This document shows, in pieces, positions 1-47,159 of a DNA stretch of 64,000 nucleotides. Each line of letters begins with the position of its first letter. Positions within the stretch are counted from its first letter, which is position 1. The stretch is taken from NCBI RefSeq assembly GCF_035594125.1, contig NC_087181.1, positions 4,305,585 to 4,369,584 of the forward strand. The letters run 5' to 3'. Source of the DNA: Scylla paramamosain (lineage: Eukaryota > Arthropoda > Malacostraca > Decapoda > Portunidae). A program made the translations under genes and the position numbers. The notes beneath the pieces were generated by a model. That model had not been told where the DNA came from. It did not search any database and saw only the letters and a list, made by a program, of their open reading frames with translations.

Positions 1-104
1 ACATCCTCAGCAGCCTTCATCTTGAGAGTGTTCCTCAGATCTGTTGCAGCATAGTCGGATGATTCATGGTTGTGACCTTGCGTTGCTCTGATGACACCAG
101 TTGT
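1..104 (-). CDS. FLYWCH-type zinc finger gene, exon 2 (runs off the window)
   Basis: This exon completes the FLYWCH zinc finger begun in the exon at 268-420. A tttacag acceptor ends at 105. The frame opens TTGVIRATQGHNHE, and the HNH supplies the histidines that close a FLYWCH finger (Cys-Cys-His-His zinc ligands). It continues SSDYAATDLRNTLKMKAAED and leaves the window in phase 2. The phase-0 join to the previous exon is exact. FLYWCH fingers occur in arthropod DNA-binding or chromatin proteins such as the variable exons of mod(mdg4). Which protein this is cannot be told, because the rest lies outside the window. Confidence 0.72.
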
Positions 105-267
105 CTGTAAAATATAACTGCTTAATAATTCGAACAACACCTAACACCACCATCATCACCAGTGACTCTGCCAGTGATCTCCATCGTTTTAACGGAAAAC
201 CTTTAGCAGTGAAGTTGATTAAATCTTACCAAACTCCTGGTCTATAACATTTTACAACTGTTCTTAC

Positions 268-420
268 CTCCGACAATACGGCTCTTCCTCCACAGTTGGG
301 GTGATGAATGCAACGCAGGTATAGTTTGTTGTTTCTTGCCACATTTCGGAGGTACCGGAATCCAGAGTTGTCTTTGTAAACCACTGCATTGAAGCGGATG
401 TTCCCCTCAATACTAGCCAT
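268..420 (-). CDS. FLYWCH-type zinc finger gene, exon 1 with start codon
   Basis: Translation from ATG at 420 begins MASIEGNIRFNAVVYKDN, followed by GFRYLRN, YLRCIHHPNCGGRAV and LSE. The spacing of the aromatic residues and of the C-x5-C pair (RCIHHPNC) fits the first half of a FLYWCH domain, with the final His pair in the next exon. The exon is exactly 51 codons and ends at a strong GAG|GTAAGA donor in phase 0. I chose ATG 420 because there is no pyrimidine-rich acceptor just upstream and the context AGCATGG is good. The protein is probably nuclear and DNA- or chromatin-associated, by family knowledge. It is transcribed in the same direction as the EGF gene and lies 0.84 kb beyond that gene's last exon found. 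Confidence 0.72.
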
Positions 421-489
421 GCTTGGTCCAGGCGCAATCGAGTACAATAATGCCGTCTGTCCCGTCGAATGGAGAAAAAAATACTGCTG

Positions 490-511
490 GGGTCGAGACT
501 AAACTCGACCC
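490..511. promoter_or_regulatory. Perfect 8-bp inverted repeat upstream of the FLYWCH gene
   Basis: GGGTCGAG and CTCGACCC form a perfect 8-bp stem around a 6-nt loop, 70-91 bp upstream of the FLYWCH start codon. It could be a palindromic protein-binding site or a 5'-UTR hairpin; no family is recognised. Confidence 0.4.
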
Positions 512-646
512 ATGATGTCTGAATGTGAACGATACTACGCCGAACGGATGTATAACAACTTATCTACTTGTTGACTAGTCAAGGTCGGCAGGAGTGTACT
601 GAGCCAGAAGCTCCGAGTGCAGAGGCGCCAAGCTAGGGGGTGCGCC

Positions 647-940
647 TGTAGGAGCAATGTAGGAGATGTGACAACATATTATTGTGTGTAGCAGATATGC
701 TGTATCCTTGTAGGATATGTGACAGAACAGGTTTTTGAGTGTAGGAGGTATGCTGTATCTCTGTAGGAAATATGGCATTACTCTAAAACTGGTGTATTTA
801 AAGGATATTTGACCTGGAGGGTAGTCATTTTATGTGTAGGATATATGACGGATACTTGTTTTTGTGTAGGAAATATGACCATCTATGTGTAGGATATGTG
901 GCAGTACTCCAGTTATTGTAGGCTTGTAGGAGAAGTGACT
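647..940. repeat. Dispersed short repeat around the core TGTAGGATATGTGAC
   Basis: About ten imperfect copies of TGTAGGATATGTGAC (variants AGGAGATGTGAC, AGGAAATATGAC and AGGATATTTGAC) occur in 300 bp, at irregular spacings of about 20-60 bp, the clearest near 658, 709, 838, 867, 889 and 925. The cluster lies 230-520 bp upstream of the FLYWCH start, so it may be a promoter-proximal binding-site cluster or simply a decayed minisatellite. Confidence 0.6.
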
Positions 941-1256
941 ACGCCCCGCTGTAGGTACAGCGGGTCATTGGTGCGCCCTCATACCGTACGAATATTTCTA
1001 CGTGATCTAGGAATGATTAACAAAATTTCGGCTTTCAAGATGTTTCCCATAAGTGTCCTTTGTGCGTGTCAACAGCAGCAGAGGAGAGGCATGAGGTCAT
1101 TTCCATGAGTCATTAATGATGAGAATTAGGTCCTCCCAATCCCTATTTAATTAACAAAAGCAGGAACATACGAATCTCTTTAGCTTTCTTATTTTCTTAG
1201 ACACCCTTTCTTTTTTTATATCTACATCCATCAGAGACATGAAACTAAGTACTCAC
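941..1256. other. Stretch that should contain the 3' end of the EGF gene; not resolved
   Basis: No cysteine-rich exon is visible on the minus strand. Reading straight through the last exon's donor meets a stop within about ten codons. A weak acceptor near 1045 would give a very short terminal exon ending in TGA. Neither reading is convincing. Confidence 0.3.
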
Positions 1257-28099
<26,843 letters not shown>

Positions 28100-28261
28100 G
28101 ACCAGTCTTCACGTGCTACACCAGAGTGTTCCTGTGCGCCTCGGCGGGCTCATTCCTACTCCTGCTGAGTTTTCTATAGCAGGGAAGGGACAGGCCTCGA
28201 ATGGGTGTTCGATTTCGTGGGACCACTGGTGTGCTCGGAGCCACTCGATACAGATTTACTT

Positions 28262-28281
28262 CACCTGTTTTATATTCTGGA
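28262..28281 (-). promoter_or_regulatory. Candidate TATA box of the EGF gene
   Basis: TATAAAA reads on the minus strand at 28274-28268, about 170 bp before the EGF gene ATG. Position is plausible but no initiator could be fixed. Confidence 0.3.
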
Positions 28282-28514
28282 GAAATGTGTCGTAAATTCT
28301 CAGACGTTTCGTAATATTCTGTAATATTATTTTTTAACTAGTAGCATTGCACGTGAGCATGAATAGTTCCACTGATTAGAGGTTCTTATAATGTAATACG
28401 ATTTTCTTACGCCAGTACATATTCAAAGGCTATTTTGTAGCAGCACTCACTGAACACAGCAAATAGTCTAAGCTGACGCAAGGATTTCCAAAGTGTGGAT
28501 TCATGGGCTCCATG

Positions 28515-28516
<2 letters not shown>

Positions 28517-28557
<41 letters not shown>
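28517..28557. repeat. (GT)n microsatellite
   Basis: About 19 GT units upstream of the EGF gene. Confidence 0.96.
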
Positions 28558-28561
<4 letters not shown>

Positions 28562-28828
28562 GAGGAATGTATCGATTATAGGTCATTCTACAATAGAGGA
28601 CAACCCAATATCTTTTGATAAAATCTCCTCCATCTCCAGGTACACTTGTGGGCAGTAATTGCTCTTCCTTATTGGCTGTTGAGCGGCTGTAGCAGTGGTG
28701 GACCGCGGGCAGTGATTGCGCCCGAGAGGGTGAGGGCGCGGAGCTAGGGTGGAGGACAGGGACGAGATGTGGAAGACTGGAAAACAGAGTACCACCGGCA
28801 GGAAAGCTCTTGAGGCAGCATAGATATT

Positions 28829-28832
<4 letters not shown>

Positions 28833-28905
<73 letters not shown>
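28833..28905. repeat. (CT)n microsatellite
   Basis: About 36 CT units. Confidence 0.96.
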
Positions 28906-28907
<2 letters not shown>

Positions 28908-28909
28908 GT

Positions 28910-31070
28910 AAACAAAGGAACTATATATGAAGACTGACGGAAGAAGTGTTATTCTTTTACATCTTCTCCTCGATTAATTAAATGTATCACGGAGCCACAA
29001 AATGCGAGGCGCTTTTTCCCACATTCCTTATTTCATAACCGTTCAACGAGAAAATCCCTGAAGAATAATGTAAGATATTAGCTCCCAAATCGTTCTTTTG
29101 TCGTATTTGTTTCGTATTTGTGTTGGGAGTAGCCTCGTCTGTCGCCTAATTGTTCTTGGTCAGCTTCCTTTTCATTAATTATTTTTCATTCCATTCGTCA
29201 TCGGTAATAAAACCAAGGGTATGAGAAGGAAACGTGAAATAAAAAGAGGTGTATAATATATTGTTAAAGACAAGCATGCAGTAGTTTTCAGTCAAATACA
29301 TTAACCAGTGACGTCATCCCATCATCACATGCATTCTTAAACATTACAGCATCCACCGTGCTCTTTTGTTTCTGCCTTTCCATAACCTGCACAACTCAAA
29401 AAATTATCAAGGCATCTTATATATTGAAATATCTTTGTCTTGTTAAGTAGTTTCACTTTGTTAAGATGGCATTGATCATGATTTTTTTTCTTATAACTGT
29501 CAAGTAATACCCTATGGAAAATAAGAAAATAGAAAATAAACGCCCTCAAAGCAACCACCTCACATCTTCAAGCAACAACCCACCAGCGACGCAAGGCAAT
29601 GACCAGCTGTTTTGTAACCGAAAAGTTTTGTAACCAGCTGTTTTGTAACCGAAAAGTCACCTTGGGCACAGCTGGACGCCTGGCTAACCTTGTGCTGCTA
29701 CGCCACGACTGTACCGCATTGCTTCAAAGCGGCCTATCATTTGATTACATGAGACTGTAAATGAGACCTCGTTTCCCTTTCAGGCCTCATCACCAGAAAA
29801 CGATCCATGATTAATTAACTTTACTTATCATCTCCATTTCGTTTGTCACAACATAATTACAGGTACAAGGGTGGCAGGAGAACGGTGTCATAAACGTGTG
29901 TAAAGGTTTGGAAACATTTTAGATAAATAAATGAATAATAGATAATATAACTGTTGCCACAAAACTAGCACAGTGTGTCCTTGATATTCTGAGTATGGCA
30001 CAAGACAGAACGCCTTTTAAGGAAGCCTACATTAAACTGAATTATAAATGTTATCGTCCTCCAAGACATATTAGTTCATCTGTTTATCATCCTCAAAGAT
30101 AAGAAAGGATCCGGGAATGAAAACGGAGAAGGAAATGTGGTGGTGTTAGAATTTTTAATCAACCAAAGCTCTATAGAGTATTTGAATCTCTCAGCCTGTA
30201 ACGCAACACGTGACACGATACCTGACATTTTTCTTAGCGATGTAGTCTGTGTTAATGGATTTGATTTTCAGTTTCGTCGGTATCATATAAAAAATGGATA
30301 AAAAAAAAGGAAAAAGAGATCCTGCCGTTTTTATGAAGCTGTTACGAATGTGTGTGTTGTCAACATCGTAAAAGCTTTCATATCAAACAGAATTTCATAT
30401 TATTGATAAAGGATTCGTACAGTTACACCTTTATCTCTCTTTTGGTTTTCTTCCTCATCTTCACTATGTTTAATTTGAGCAAACGAACACATTTCCAGAG
30501 TGAAATATATCTAAAAACAGCCGTAAAATTAGTACTCCCTTAAAAGATAAAAATTTCAAAGGATTGTGCGGAGTCTATAGCAATTGTTAGGTTTAGAGTG
30601 TCAGGTCATAGCGTAAGAATGGTTGTGTCTAATGCTAAAAGTGAATAGTCTTGTTATATAATGTACACAACAGCTACAGTCACCGGTGAGATCGAGAGCA
30701 CCACTCACCACTGAGATCAAGAGGAAGTACGGATCCACACCCGAGAGGCTCGTGGGAGGGGCCGTGGAAAGAGGAGAGTGGTGACAATCTGGCCCGTATT
30801 GGTAAAGCCATGACAAACGCTTTTTCAAGAGGGAGTTATCAAGACACTTCTCACAATCTCGGATAATTTCGATAATCTTTAGGGACTGCAGTCTTCAATG
30901 AACCTTTTTTGTGCCTCTTTTGTTGCCTTTGACCAGAGCCGCTCTTTCATAAAAATGTTAATGAAAGGAAAATGTTTCTACAGGTTGCACTGAATTATAA
31001 TTAAAATAACAGCGTGGACGCCTGTTTCTTCATGGAAATGTTCTTTTCTCGTATATGTTGTGTTTATCAT
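28910..31070. other. Intergenic stretch, nothing coding supported
   Basis: Contains a 25-bp direct repeat at 29602 and 29633 (core CCAGCTGTTTTGTAACC) and, at 30710 on the minus strand, a donor-like AGTG|GTGAGT after a GC-rich segment that might be an untranslated first exon. Neither is secure. Confidence 0.4.
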
Positions 31071-31074
31071 AGTC

Positions 31075-31097
31075 AGTCTCTCTCTCTCTCTCTCTCG

Positions 31098-31161
<64 letters not shown>
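31075..31161. repeat. (CT)n then (CA)n
   Basis: Ten to eleven CT units, GTAT, then about 30 CA units. Confidence 0.96.
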
Positions 31162-31162
<1 letters not shown>

Positions 31163-31931
31163 CATTCGTCAGCAAATGGATAAATAAAGTCGTCAGGGAG
31201 GCCACAAAACTTCTCCACGTCGACTTGCATGTGTTGATGAACAGGATAATGAACGCACTGAACAGGCTTCTTCCTTCCACCTGCCTTCCTCTTTTTCTTC
31301 CTCTCTCTATTGCTCATTATTGTCTCTTTTCTTCTTTTCCTTCGCTTTCTATTCACCTCTTTGTACACCTTGTTCACCTCCTTGCTGGGATGTGAGGCGC
31401 TGGTTTGCAATCCTCACCCTTAAGGCACTCGAGGGACTCCCACAGCTGGTGTTGAAAGGCAGACTTGCACTGACTAAACATGTGGTTCAGGAATGTATGC
31501 TTCGAATGGTTCAGTGTGTCAGACGAAAAGTGGGAGCATTGCCTAGCCAGTGTGTTTGTTCTTATATTTGCAACTTATAAAAAGTATTGCTTGTAACAGT
31601 ATGTTTCGTCATTTTTGTGAAGTCAAATGTATATCATCCTGCTAGTGATAATAAATGCCTTGCTACCAGCTCAAGTTATAATTCTCAAGAAGATAAATGA
31701 ATATTTTGCTTTACCGTCCGCCAGATTGGGACAAGGAACAGCTGGCACCGTGCAGTCTGCAGTGCCAAGACTGCTTGGATGGATTATAAATAATTAGCGA
31801 TGGGTGGCTGTGTGCCAGGTGTGTTGGGTGACGTGTTCTGGCCAGGACACAGGTCTTTCAAAGGCAAGCTGAGAGCGTGCAAGGGAATCATAGACCCTTG
31901 CGTTGTACTAGTGGGTGTTTGTGTGTAATTT

Positions 31932-32073
<142 letters not shown>

Positions 32074-32079
32074 CAGTTG

Positions 32080-33789
32080 ACATGTAAGATTTGCCGAAGT
32101 GCCTGATACCCAGTGTGTTGTGAAGGTTCCCTTTCATTTGTAGCCATAGAGCACCGCCACCCGGAGTCACCTGTCCATTCAGCCATTCGTCGGTCACTCC
32201 CTCGAACTCGCTCTTCGAGTAAACAGAGAAGTAAAAGTCGCCATAAATTTTTCACTCTCCCACAGGCTGTAAATTTCCCTGCTAGATGGCAAGCCTCTCA
32301 ACTGTTGTGTCAAGGCGGCGATGGGCCTTGACCGTCAGATTTTTGGGCTCGAGTCTGCCAAGAACATTTGTGTTGTGTTTTGTCTGAATCAAACCCTGTG
32401 CGGCGGTTGGCAAGGAGCTGCATGCTTGGGACTGTGATGGTGGCTTGCGTCAACACAGCGGCATGGCCTTGCCATGTCACCTCGCATACATTACCTCCTT
32501 GTAACACTCAACACAAAGACCACCATGCAGCCTAAACCACAACATAAACATTATCACCTCAGGGTGTATCATGTTGGAATCGCATTGTCTCGCTTCACGT
32601 TTCCCTTCACTCCTTGACCACAAAGCCCGGCACTTGGTCCTAAGTTGTAATCGTGTTGAGGGTCATCGACCAGCAGGACGAAACAAGAACTTCCAAATTA
32701 ATCTTAGGAAACATAACCTCTGCTCCTCCTCCTCTTCCTCGTTCTTCCCCTTCCTCCTCCTCTTTCTCCTCTCCCTTTACTCCTCCTCCTCCTCCTCCTC
32801 CTCCTCCTCCTCTTATTCACCCTTGATACAGCCTCTCTCTGGCGAAAACAACATTAAAGGCCACTCAGATCTCTCAGGCTGACGCAAACCGAGTAAAATA
32901 TTATGAAGGAGGTAACTAATTAACTTGCTACCTGAATACACGTGGCAAAATATTCGCTTCTTTGACGTACCTTCCTTTATTTAACACATGATGCTTTATC
33001 AGCTGATGTGTTTGTGTGTGTGTGTGTGCGGGTGAGTAGGTGGTTGGGTGGGTGTTTGTTTAGTGTTTTTTTTTCTTTTTTTTTTCTCTGCTTTTGTCGC
33101 AGCGTGCCCCTCCAGACATCAGGAAGTCTTATGGTCTCGTTATGGTGTCTGCCAATGTTTCGTGTGGCCTAAAGTTTGGAGCGGACTCAAGATGAAGAGG
33201 TATGGTCCGTTAGTGTGTGTGGCTGGAGTGTGTGCGGTGTGCGGTGCGAGTGGGCGGATTAGGGTGTGTCTTGGATTGAATCTATATATTTTTTCTCTGA
33301 TAAAGCGAGTACGGAATTCAGACAGAAGTGTGAGGTGTGAGGAATAATTTTCAGTGGGGACATTATCAGGAATGAAGATGCTAAAACAGCTGTCGAAACG
33401 TCCCATAAAGTTGGTGTTAGTATGTATGTTAGCACCTATTTCCTAGAAGCTATTTCTTGCTAGTTTCCTTCACTTCCAGCCGTGGCGACTTTACATTTTC
33501 GAGAGTTTAAGTTACTGCTATTGTTTTTACCTTATATTGTAATCTCAGTTGTATCTTGCGCCTACTGTACTTCTTTTTTTTTTCTTTTCGTTGGACTTGT
33601 ATACATCCGTCACCTGCACTCCCTTGTACCACCACCACCACCACCACCACCATCATCACCGCTGTGTCCGTGATGAGGCAGGCAACAGGTGGTGCTTCTG
33701 GTAAACACGTTAATAAGGAAATAGGTGAAGTTTGTAGCATTAATGAAAGACTGATGAAAGGAGGGGGTAACAAAACACAGGTGCACGTG

Positions 33790-33790
<1 letters not shown>
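32080..33790. other. Intergenic stretch with short microsatellites
   Basis: TCC-rich tract at 32718-32813, GT at 33010-33026, ACC at 33629-33652. No gene was recognised. Confidence 0.5.
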
Positions 33791-33792
<2 letters not shown>

Positions 33793-33852
<60 letters not shown>

Positions 33853-33889
33853 AAGGAAAGGAGCATAATCGGTAGGAGCATAATCGGTA

Positions 33890-33981
<92 letters not shown>
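33793..33981. repeat. Second opposed (GA)n/(CT)n pair with a 15-bp duplication in the loop
   Basis: (GA)n (33793-33843) and (CT)n (33891-33981) flank a 47-bp spacer that holds GAGCATAATCGGTAG twice in tandem. The arrangement repeats that at 10372-10607. Confidence 0.93.
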
Positions 33982-33986
<5 letters not shown>

Positions 33987-33999
33987 CTTACATTTCCTT

Positions 34000-34325
34000 T
34001 CCCTTCCTTCACTGTTCATTAGTTTCCTTGCCTCTCCTCTCTTCCTCTCTTACCTCCCTTTCTCCCTTCCTTCCTCCCTCCCTCTCTCCCTTCCTTCCTC
34101 TCTTCCTCTCTCCTTTCCTCCTCCCTCCCCTCTCTCTCATTTCCTTTCGTCTCCTTTTTCTTTTCTTTCCTTTCCATTTTTTTTCTTAACTTTCCTTCCC
34201 TTTCCTTTCTCCTCTCCTCTCCTCTCCTCTCCTCTCCTCTCTTCTCCTGTCCCCTTCCCTTCTCTTTTATCCCAGTGTCTCCGCTTCTCCTCCTCTTCTC
34301 TTCCCCTTCTGAGTCTCTCCCCTTC
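34000..34325. repeat. Pyrimidine-rich CTTCC/CTCCT tract
   Basis: Over 300 bp almost entirely C and T on the plus strand, including CTCTC pentamer iterations near 34211-34245. Confidence 0.75.
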
Positions 34326-34339
34326 CTCACAAGTAATCA

Positions 34340-35065
34340 AACACAAATGGCCTGCACCTGGCTACGGGAAGGCAAGATGGCATTGTTTGGAGGTTCATTC
34401 ATCCTCGGGGCTCTCGTTGTATACCCGTTGTATACTGTAATGTTTGGCAATTAGCAAAGAAGTACTGCCTCTCCCTCCCCCTCCCTTCCCTTCAGGTCGT
34501 CTGCTCCTTCAAATAGCCCTCAGCCTTGTACACCCTTGCCAGTCTCCCTCGACCTTTAAGTAACGTTTGGCTCTTTGTAATTAATTACTTTCTTTTCTTA
34601 AGGTAGTGTGCTAGCTCATTATCCCCCTTTGATCTCTTATCTCGTGGACGCTTCTACACTCACGTTCCCTTTGTTTTTCGTCTCAGAAAGGGTTGTGTCG
34701 GTGTTTAAGTGCGTGAGTTGTCTCGGTGAGTTAAATACTAATGAGTCAATTTCACGTTTGTCTTGAAGGAGGGCCGCCTCTCACCTCACAAACGGAACTT
34801 TCCATCTCTCTCTCAGATGCTACAGACATTTCTCTTTAAGGAGAAAGCCTCTATTTTCCATTAAGTGTAGCTGTTTTTTTCAATATTGTGGTCATTATTT
34901 TTACCTTTTAATTTTTGTCTTTTATTCTAAATCTTTCAGGTAATTTGATTTTCTAATTGACTTTAATATTGTAGCGGAGCTTTGTTTTTATTTTCCACGT
35001 GGTGCCTTAATTGTTCATCGGTAAACGAGTCAATAGTCGGAGAAAGTACCATTATCATAAAAAAA
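34340..35065. other. Intergenic stretch, nothing recognised
   Basis: Mixed to AT-rich sequence leading into the satellite; no gene supported. Confidence 0.5.
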
Positions 35066-35069
35066 AAAA

Positions 35070-43695
<8,626 letters not shown>

Positions 43696-43729
43696 GAGGA
43701 ACAAAACTAAAATCTAAACACAGCCCATC

Positions 43730-44000
43730 ACAGGTCGAACTTAGCCTGGTGCCACAGAAAGTTTGACCAGTCGTAGTTTACATATATATGTTTCTTCCTC
43801 TGATGGCGGTGACGCTGCTGTTTCTTCCCCCGATAACAGTGGTGGTAATTCTTTTTCTTTGCTTCTTTTTCTTGTTTTCTTCCTCTGATGGCTGTAATGC
43901 TGCTGCTTCTTCTTCCTCTGATGGCGTTGCTTCCTGTTGTTGTTCTTCTAAGACAGTTTGGTGGTCTGAATTGTATGGTGATAGGGTATTCAGAGTGGGG
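43730..44000. repeat. Short CTTCCTCTGATGGC repeats at the satellite border
   Basis: CTTCCTCTGATGGC occurs three times (43796, 43880, 43912) with related cttc-rich filler. On the minus strand it gives short Glu- and Lys-rich frames (PSEEEN, RKRI) without a domain. Confidence 0.5.
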
Positions 44001-44007
44001 ATAGTAG

Positions 44008-45965
44008 GAGTACTGCACACTCACCTCCCTTGCTCCCCAGTCATAATTCAAGTCAGGTTGGTGGAAGACTGGGAAGGGTAGGGAGGTGCAGCACACTCAC
44101 CTCCCATGCTCCCCAGGTTACATTTGTAACATCAGTCAGGTTGGTTGTTTTTGGAGTTGCCGGGGTCAGTCAGTCAGGCCCAGTCAGTCAAGGGTAGTGC
44201 TACGCACTCACCTTGCCAAGATCAGAGGGGTGGTGGTGGTGGTGGTGTGTACATTTGGAGTTGGTAGGATGAGTCACATTGGTGGTCAAAGTCAAACTGG
44301 GAGACTGGGAAGTGTAGGGAGGTGCTGCACACTCACCTCCCGTGCTTCCCAGGGGCGGTCAGGATGGTGGGTCTTTGGAGCTGCCAGGAGGAGTCACGGG
44401 AAGTGCTACGCACTCACCTTGCCAGGATTAGTTGCCAGGGTGGGGAGTACTGGTGGTGGTCGGTACAGTTAGAGTTGCTAGGATGAGTCAGATTGGTGGT
44501 CAAAGTCAAACTAGAAGGCTGGGGAGGGAGGGAGGTGCTGCACACTCACCTCCCGTGCTTCCCAGGTGGGGTGGTGGTCTTTGGAGTTGTCAGGGTCAGT
44601 CAGGTTGGTATTGTTTTATTTTTATTATTTATTGTTGATTGCCAGACTCAGTCATTTTATTGAGGGGGGAGTAGGAGTTTTATTGTTTTTACTTTATTTA
44701 TTTTTGTTTTTATTTATTTATTTTTATTTTTCATTTATTTTGGGAAGGGTAGGGAAGGGTAGGGAGGTGCTGCACACTCACCTCCCATGCTCCCCAGGTT
44801 ACATTTGTAACATTTGTGAGATTGGCTGTTTTTGGAGTTGCGGGGACACAGAGTAGGAGGTACTGTTGGTCTGTACATTTGGAGTTGTTCTTTGAAGTTG
44901 CCAGGATGAGTCAGGTCAAACTGGGAGACTGGGAAGTGTAGGGAGGTGCTGCACACTCACCTCCCATGCTCCCCAGGGCCAGTCAGTTAGGTGATTACAT
45001 ATCTCTAAGTCAGTCAGGTTGGTTGTTTTTGGAGTTGCCAGGGTCAGTCAGTCAGGGTCAGTCCAGGGAAGTGCTACGCACTCACCTTGCCGAGATCAGA
45101 AGGGTGGTGGTGGTGGTGGTCTGTACAGTTGGAGTTGCTCTTTGGAGTTGGTAGGATGAGTCAGATTGGTGGTCAAAGTCAAACTGGGAGACTGGGAAGG
45201 GTAGGGAGGTGCTGCACACTCACCTCCCGTGCTTCCCAGGTGGGGTGGTGGTCTTTGGGGTTGTCAGGGTCAGTCAGTTGGTATTGTTTTATTTTTATTA
45301 TTTATTGTTGATTGCCAGACTCAGTCAGTTTTATTGAGGTGCCACTAGGAGTTTTATTGTTTTTGTTTTATTTACTTTTTTTTTACTTATTTTATTATTA
45401 TTATTATTATTATCATTATTATTTATACCCATATATATTTTATTCTTTTTAGTCTGGCAGTCCGTAGACTTGGGGAGAGAAGGGAAGTGCTGTGCACTCA
45501 CCTCCCTTGCTCTCCCGAGGTCCGAGGTGGTAAGGAGGTTTTTATTTATTTTTATTCATTTATTTATTTATTTTTATTTATTTATTTTATTTTTTTTTTT
45601 TTGCGTGGTAGGTTAGGAGACAAAGGAAGTGCTATGCACTCACCTTAATTCTTTATTTATTATTTTTTCTATCTTTTGCCTGGTAGGTTGGAAGAGAAGG
45701 GAAGTGCTATGCACTCACCTTTATATTTTTTTTTCCGATTAGGTGGAGAGAAGAGAAGTGCTATGCACTTACCTTTATTTTATTTTTTTTATTTATTTTT
45801 TCTATTTTTATTATTTTTTGCCTGGTAGTCCGTAGACTTGCCAGGGTTAGGTAGGGGAGAGAAGGGAAGCGCTGTGCACTCACCTCCCTTGCTCTCCCGG
45901 GGGCCGGTAAGGCGGTGCCTTCCTCCCCTGGGGAGGGGTAGGGAGGTGCTGCGCACTCACCTCCC
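44008..45965 (-). repeat. Array of 16 short hairpin units, each with a splice-donor-like core
   Basis: Sixteen copies begin near 44008, 44081, 44194, 44317, 44398, 44530, 44762, 44941, 45066, 45204, 45482, 45624, 45699, 45752, 45863 and 45941. Type A has stems GGGAGGTG and CACCTCCC around a 9-nt loop; type B has AGTGC and GCACT around 3 nt. On the minus strand nearly every copy contains AG|GTGAGTG, a near-ideal 5' splice site. Spacers carry shared phrases (GTTGGTGGTCAAAGTC, GGTCAGTCAG) and T/A-rich fill. With the tRNA-like head at 46024-46124 the whole may be one expanded SINE-type element read on the minus strand. Confidence 0.72.
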
Positions 45966-46023
45966 CTCCTCCCCGTGGGCAGTTCCATCACACATGGTGA
46001 TGGAGGGATGCTCTTTCAAGGTT

Positions 46024-46124
46024 TTTGTGAGTTCCGAGAGGGGGGTTCGAACCTACGCGCCCCTCACTTCCCTAACGCCAAACTCCAAGTGCATCACTCT
46101 ACCCACTGGGCCACGAGGGCCCTT
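46024..46124 (-). mobile_element. tRNA-derived SINE head (tRNA-like, not a functional tRNA)
   Basis: On the minus strand TGGCCCAGTGGGTAGAG matches a pol III A box and GGTTCGAACCC a B box, about 60 bp apart. The 5' GGGCCCT has no pairing partner downstream of the B box, and the anticodon arm cannot be drawn cleanly, so this is a SINE promoter rather than a tRNA gene. The last hairpin unit of the array lies about 60 bp downstream of it. Confidence 0.68.
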
Positions 46125-46129
46125 TTTCT

Positions 46130-46990
46130 TTTTTTTAAAGTTGGTCTATTTCCCCATCTTCCCCATCTATTTTGTAAAGTTGCTCTATTTAACCACCTTA
46201 TGTTCACGCCAGTATGTATTATGAATTATGATGTGAATTATTTTCATGACGTTATTTATTTATTATATTTTGTATGGGATAAGACCGCTGGCATCCCACA
46301 CACACTGGGTTCCCAAGACTGTCACTACGCCATGAAACCCCAACGGTAAACAAGATATATTTGAACACATCATTTCCCTTCCTGTGTTCATGCAGCACCA
46401 AAAGTTCAATAAGAAAAACTGCTGCTCATTCTAATGTGAACGTTCATCCCACAGTGATAATTAGATAACTGTTGACTTGTGGGAGTATGTCGTGGAGTAC
46501 AAATAGCAGTAGGTAAGATCAGAGAACTTTACAGAGGCAGGAATTCCTTGGTTATGGAGCAGCCTTCTGGAACCCTCCCTTGTGCTGCACCACCACCACC
46601 ACCACCGACAACAACAACAACAACACACCATTACACCTGTCCATCCTGCAGCACGAGAATGACTCCGCCCAGAGAACCACGGATTGCTTTATTCGTAATT
46701 CACGTCCACTCTCAACATAGACATCAATCAAATTATGTCACTGAAAAAAGTTGGTGAAGCACTCACTTCTTCACACAGGCTTTACTACCTATCAGCAGGA
46801 TGAAAGCTTCCGACTGGGAGGAAGGGCGGCGTCGGGAAGGATTAAGAGAGAGAGGGTAGGGGGGACCAGCGGAGGCTGGAAGTGTGGTTATGCTAAATAG
46901 GTATAAAAAAGAATACTGCATGAAAAAGAAGAAAGACCTGTGCCCCTCCCACCCCTGCTCCCCGCGTGAGGCGATACGTGCTGAAGTGGT
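46130..46990. other. Intergenic stretch, nothing recognised
   Basis: Contains a short CAC/AAC repeat at 46588-46627; no gene supported. Confidence 0.5.
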
Positions 46991-46994
46991 AATG

Positions 46995-47009
46995 TTGTTG
47001 TTGTTATTA

Positions 47010-47084
<75 letters not shown>

Positions 47085-47150
47085 TATATTATTTATTATT
47101 ATTTTTCTATTATTTATTATTATTATCATTATTATTATTATTCTTATTAT
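46995..47150. repeat. (ATT)n microsatellite
   Basis: Long ATT array decaying into interrupted ATT/ATC units. Confidence 0.95.
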
Positions 47151-47159
47151 CATTAAAAT

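Noticed and set aside
29602..29657. 25-bp direct repeat as an attachment site or target duplication
   Set aside because: The copies overlap almost in tandem (31-bp offset) with no element between them.
30690..30830. Possible upstream (untranslated) exon of the EGF gene ending at a GTGAGT donor near 30710
   Set aside because: A single donor-like site with no supporting acceptor, promoter or coding signal.
46024..46124. Functional tRNA gene on the minus strand
   Set aside because: A and B boxes are good, but the acceptor stem does not pair and no clean anticodon arm can be drawn; SINE head preferred.
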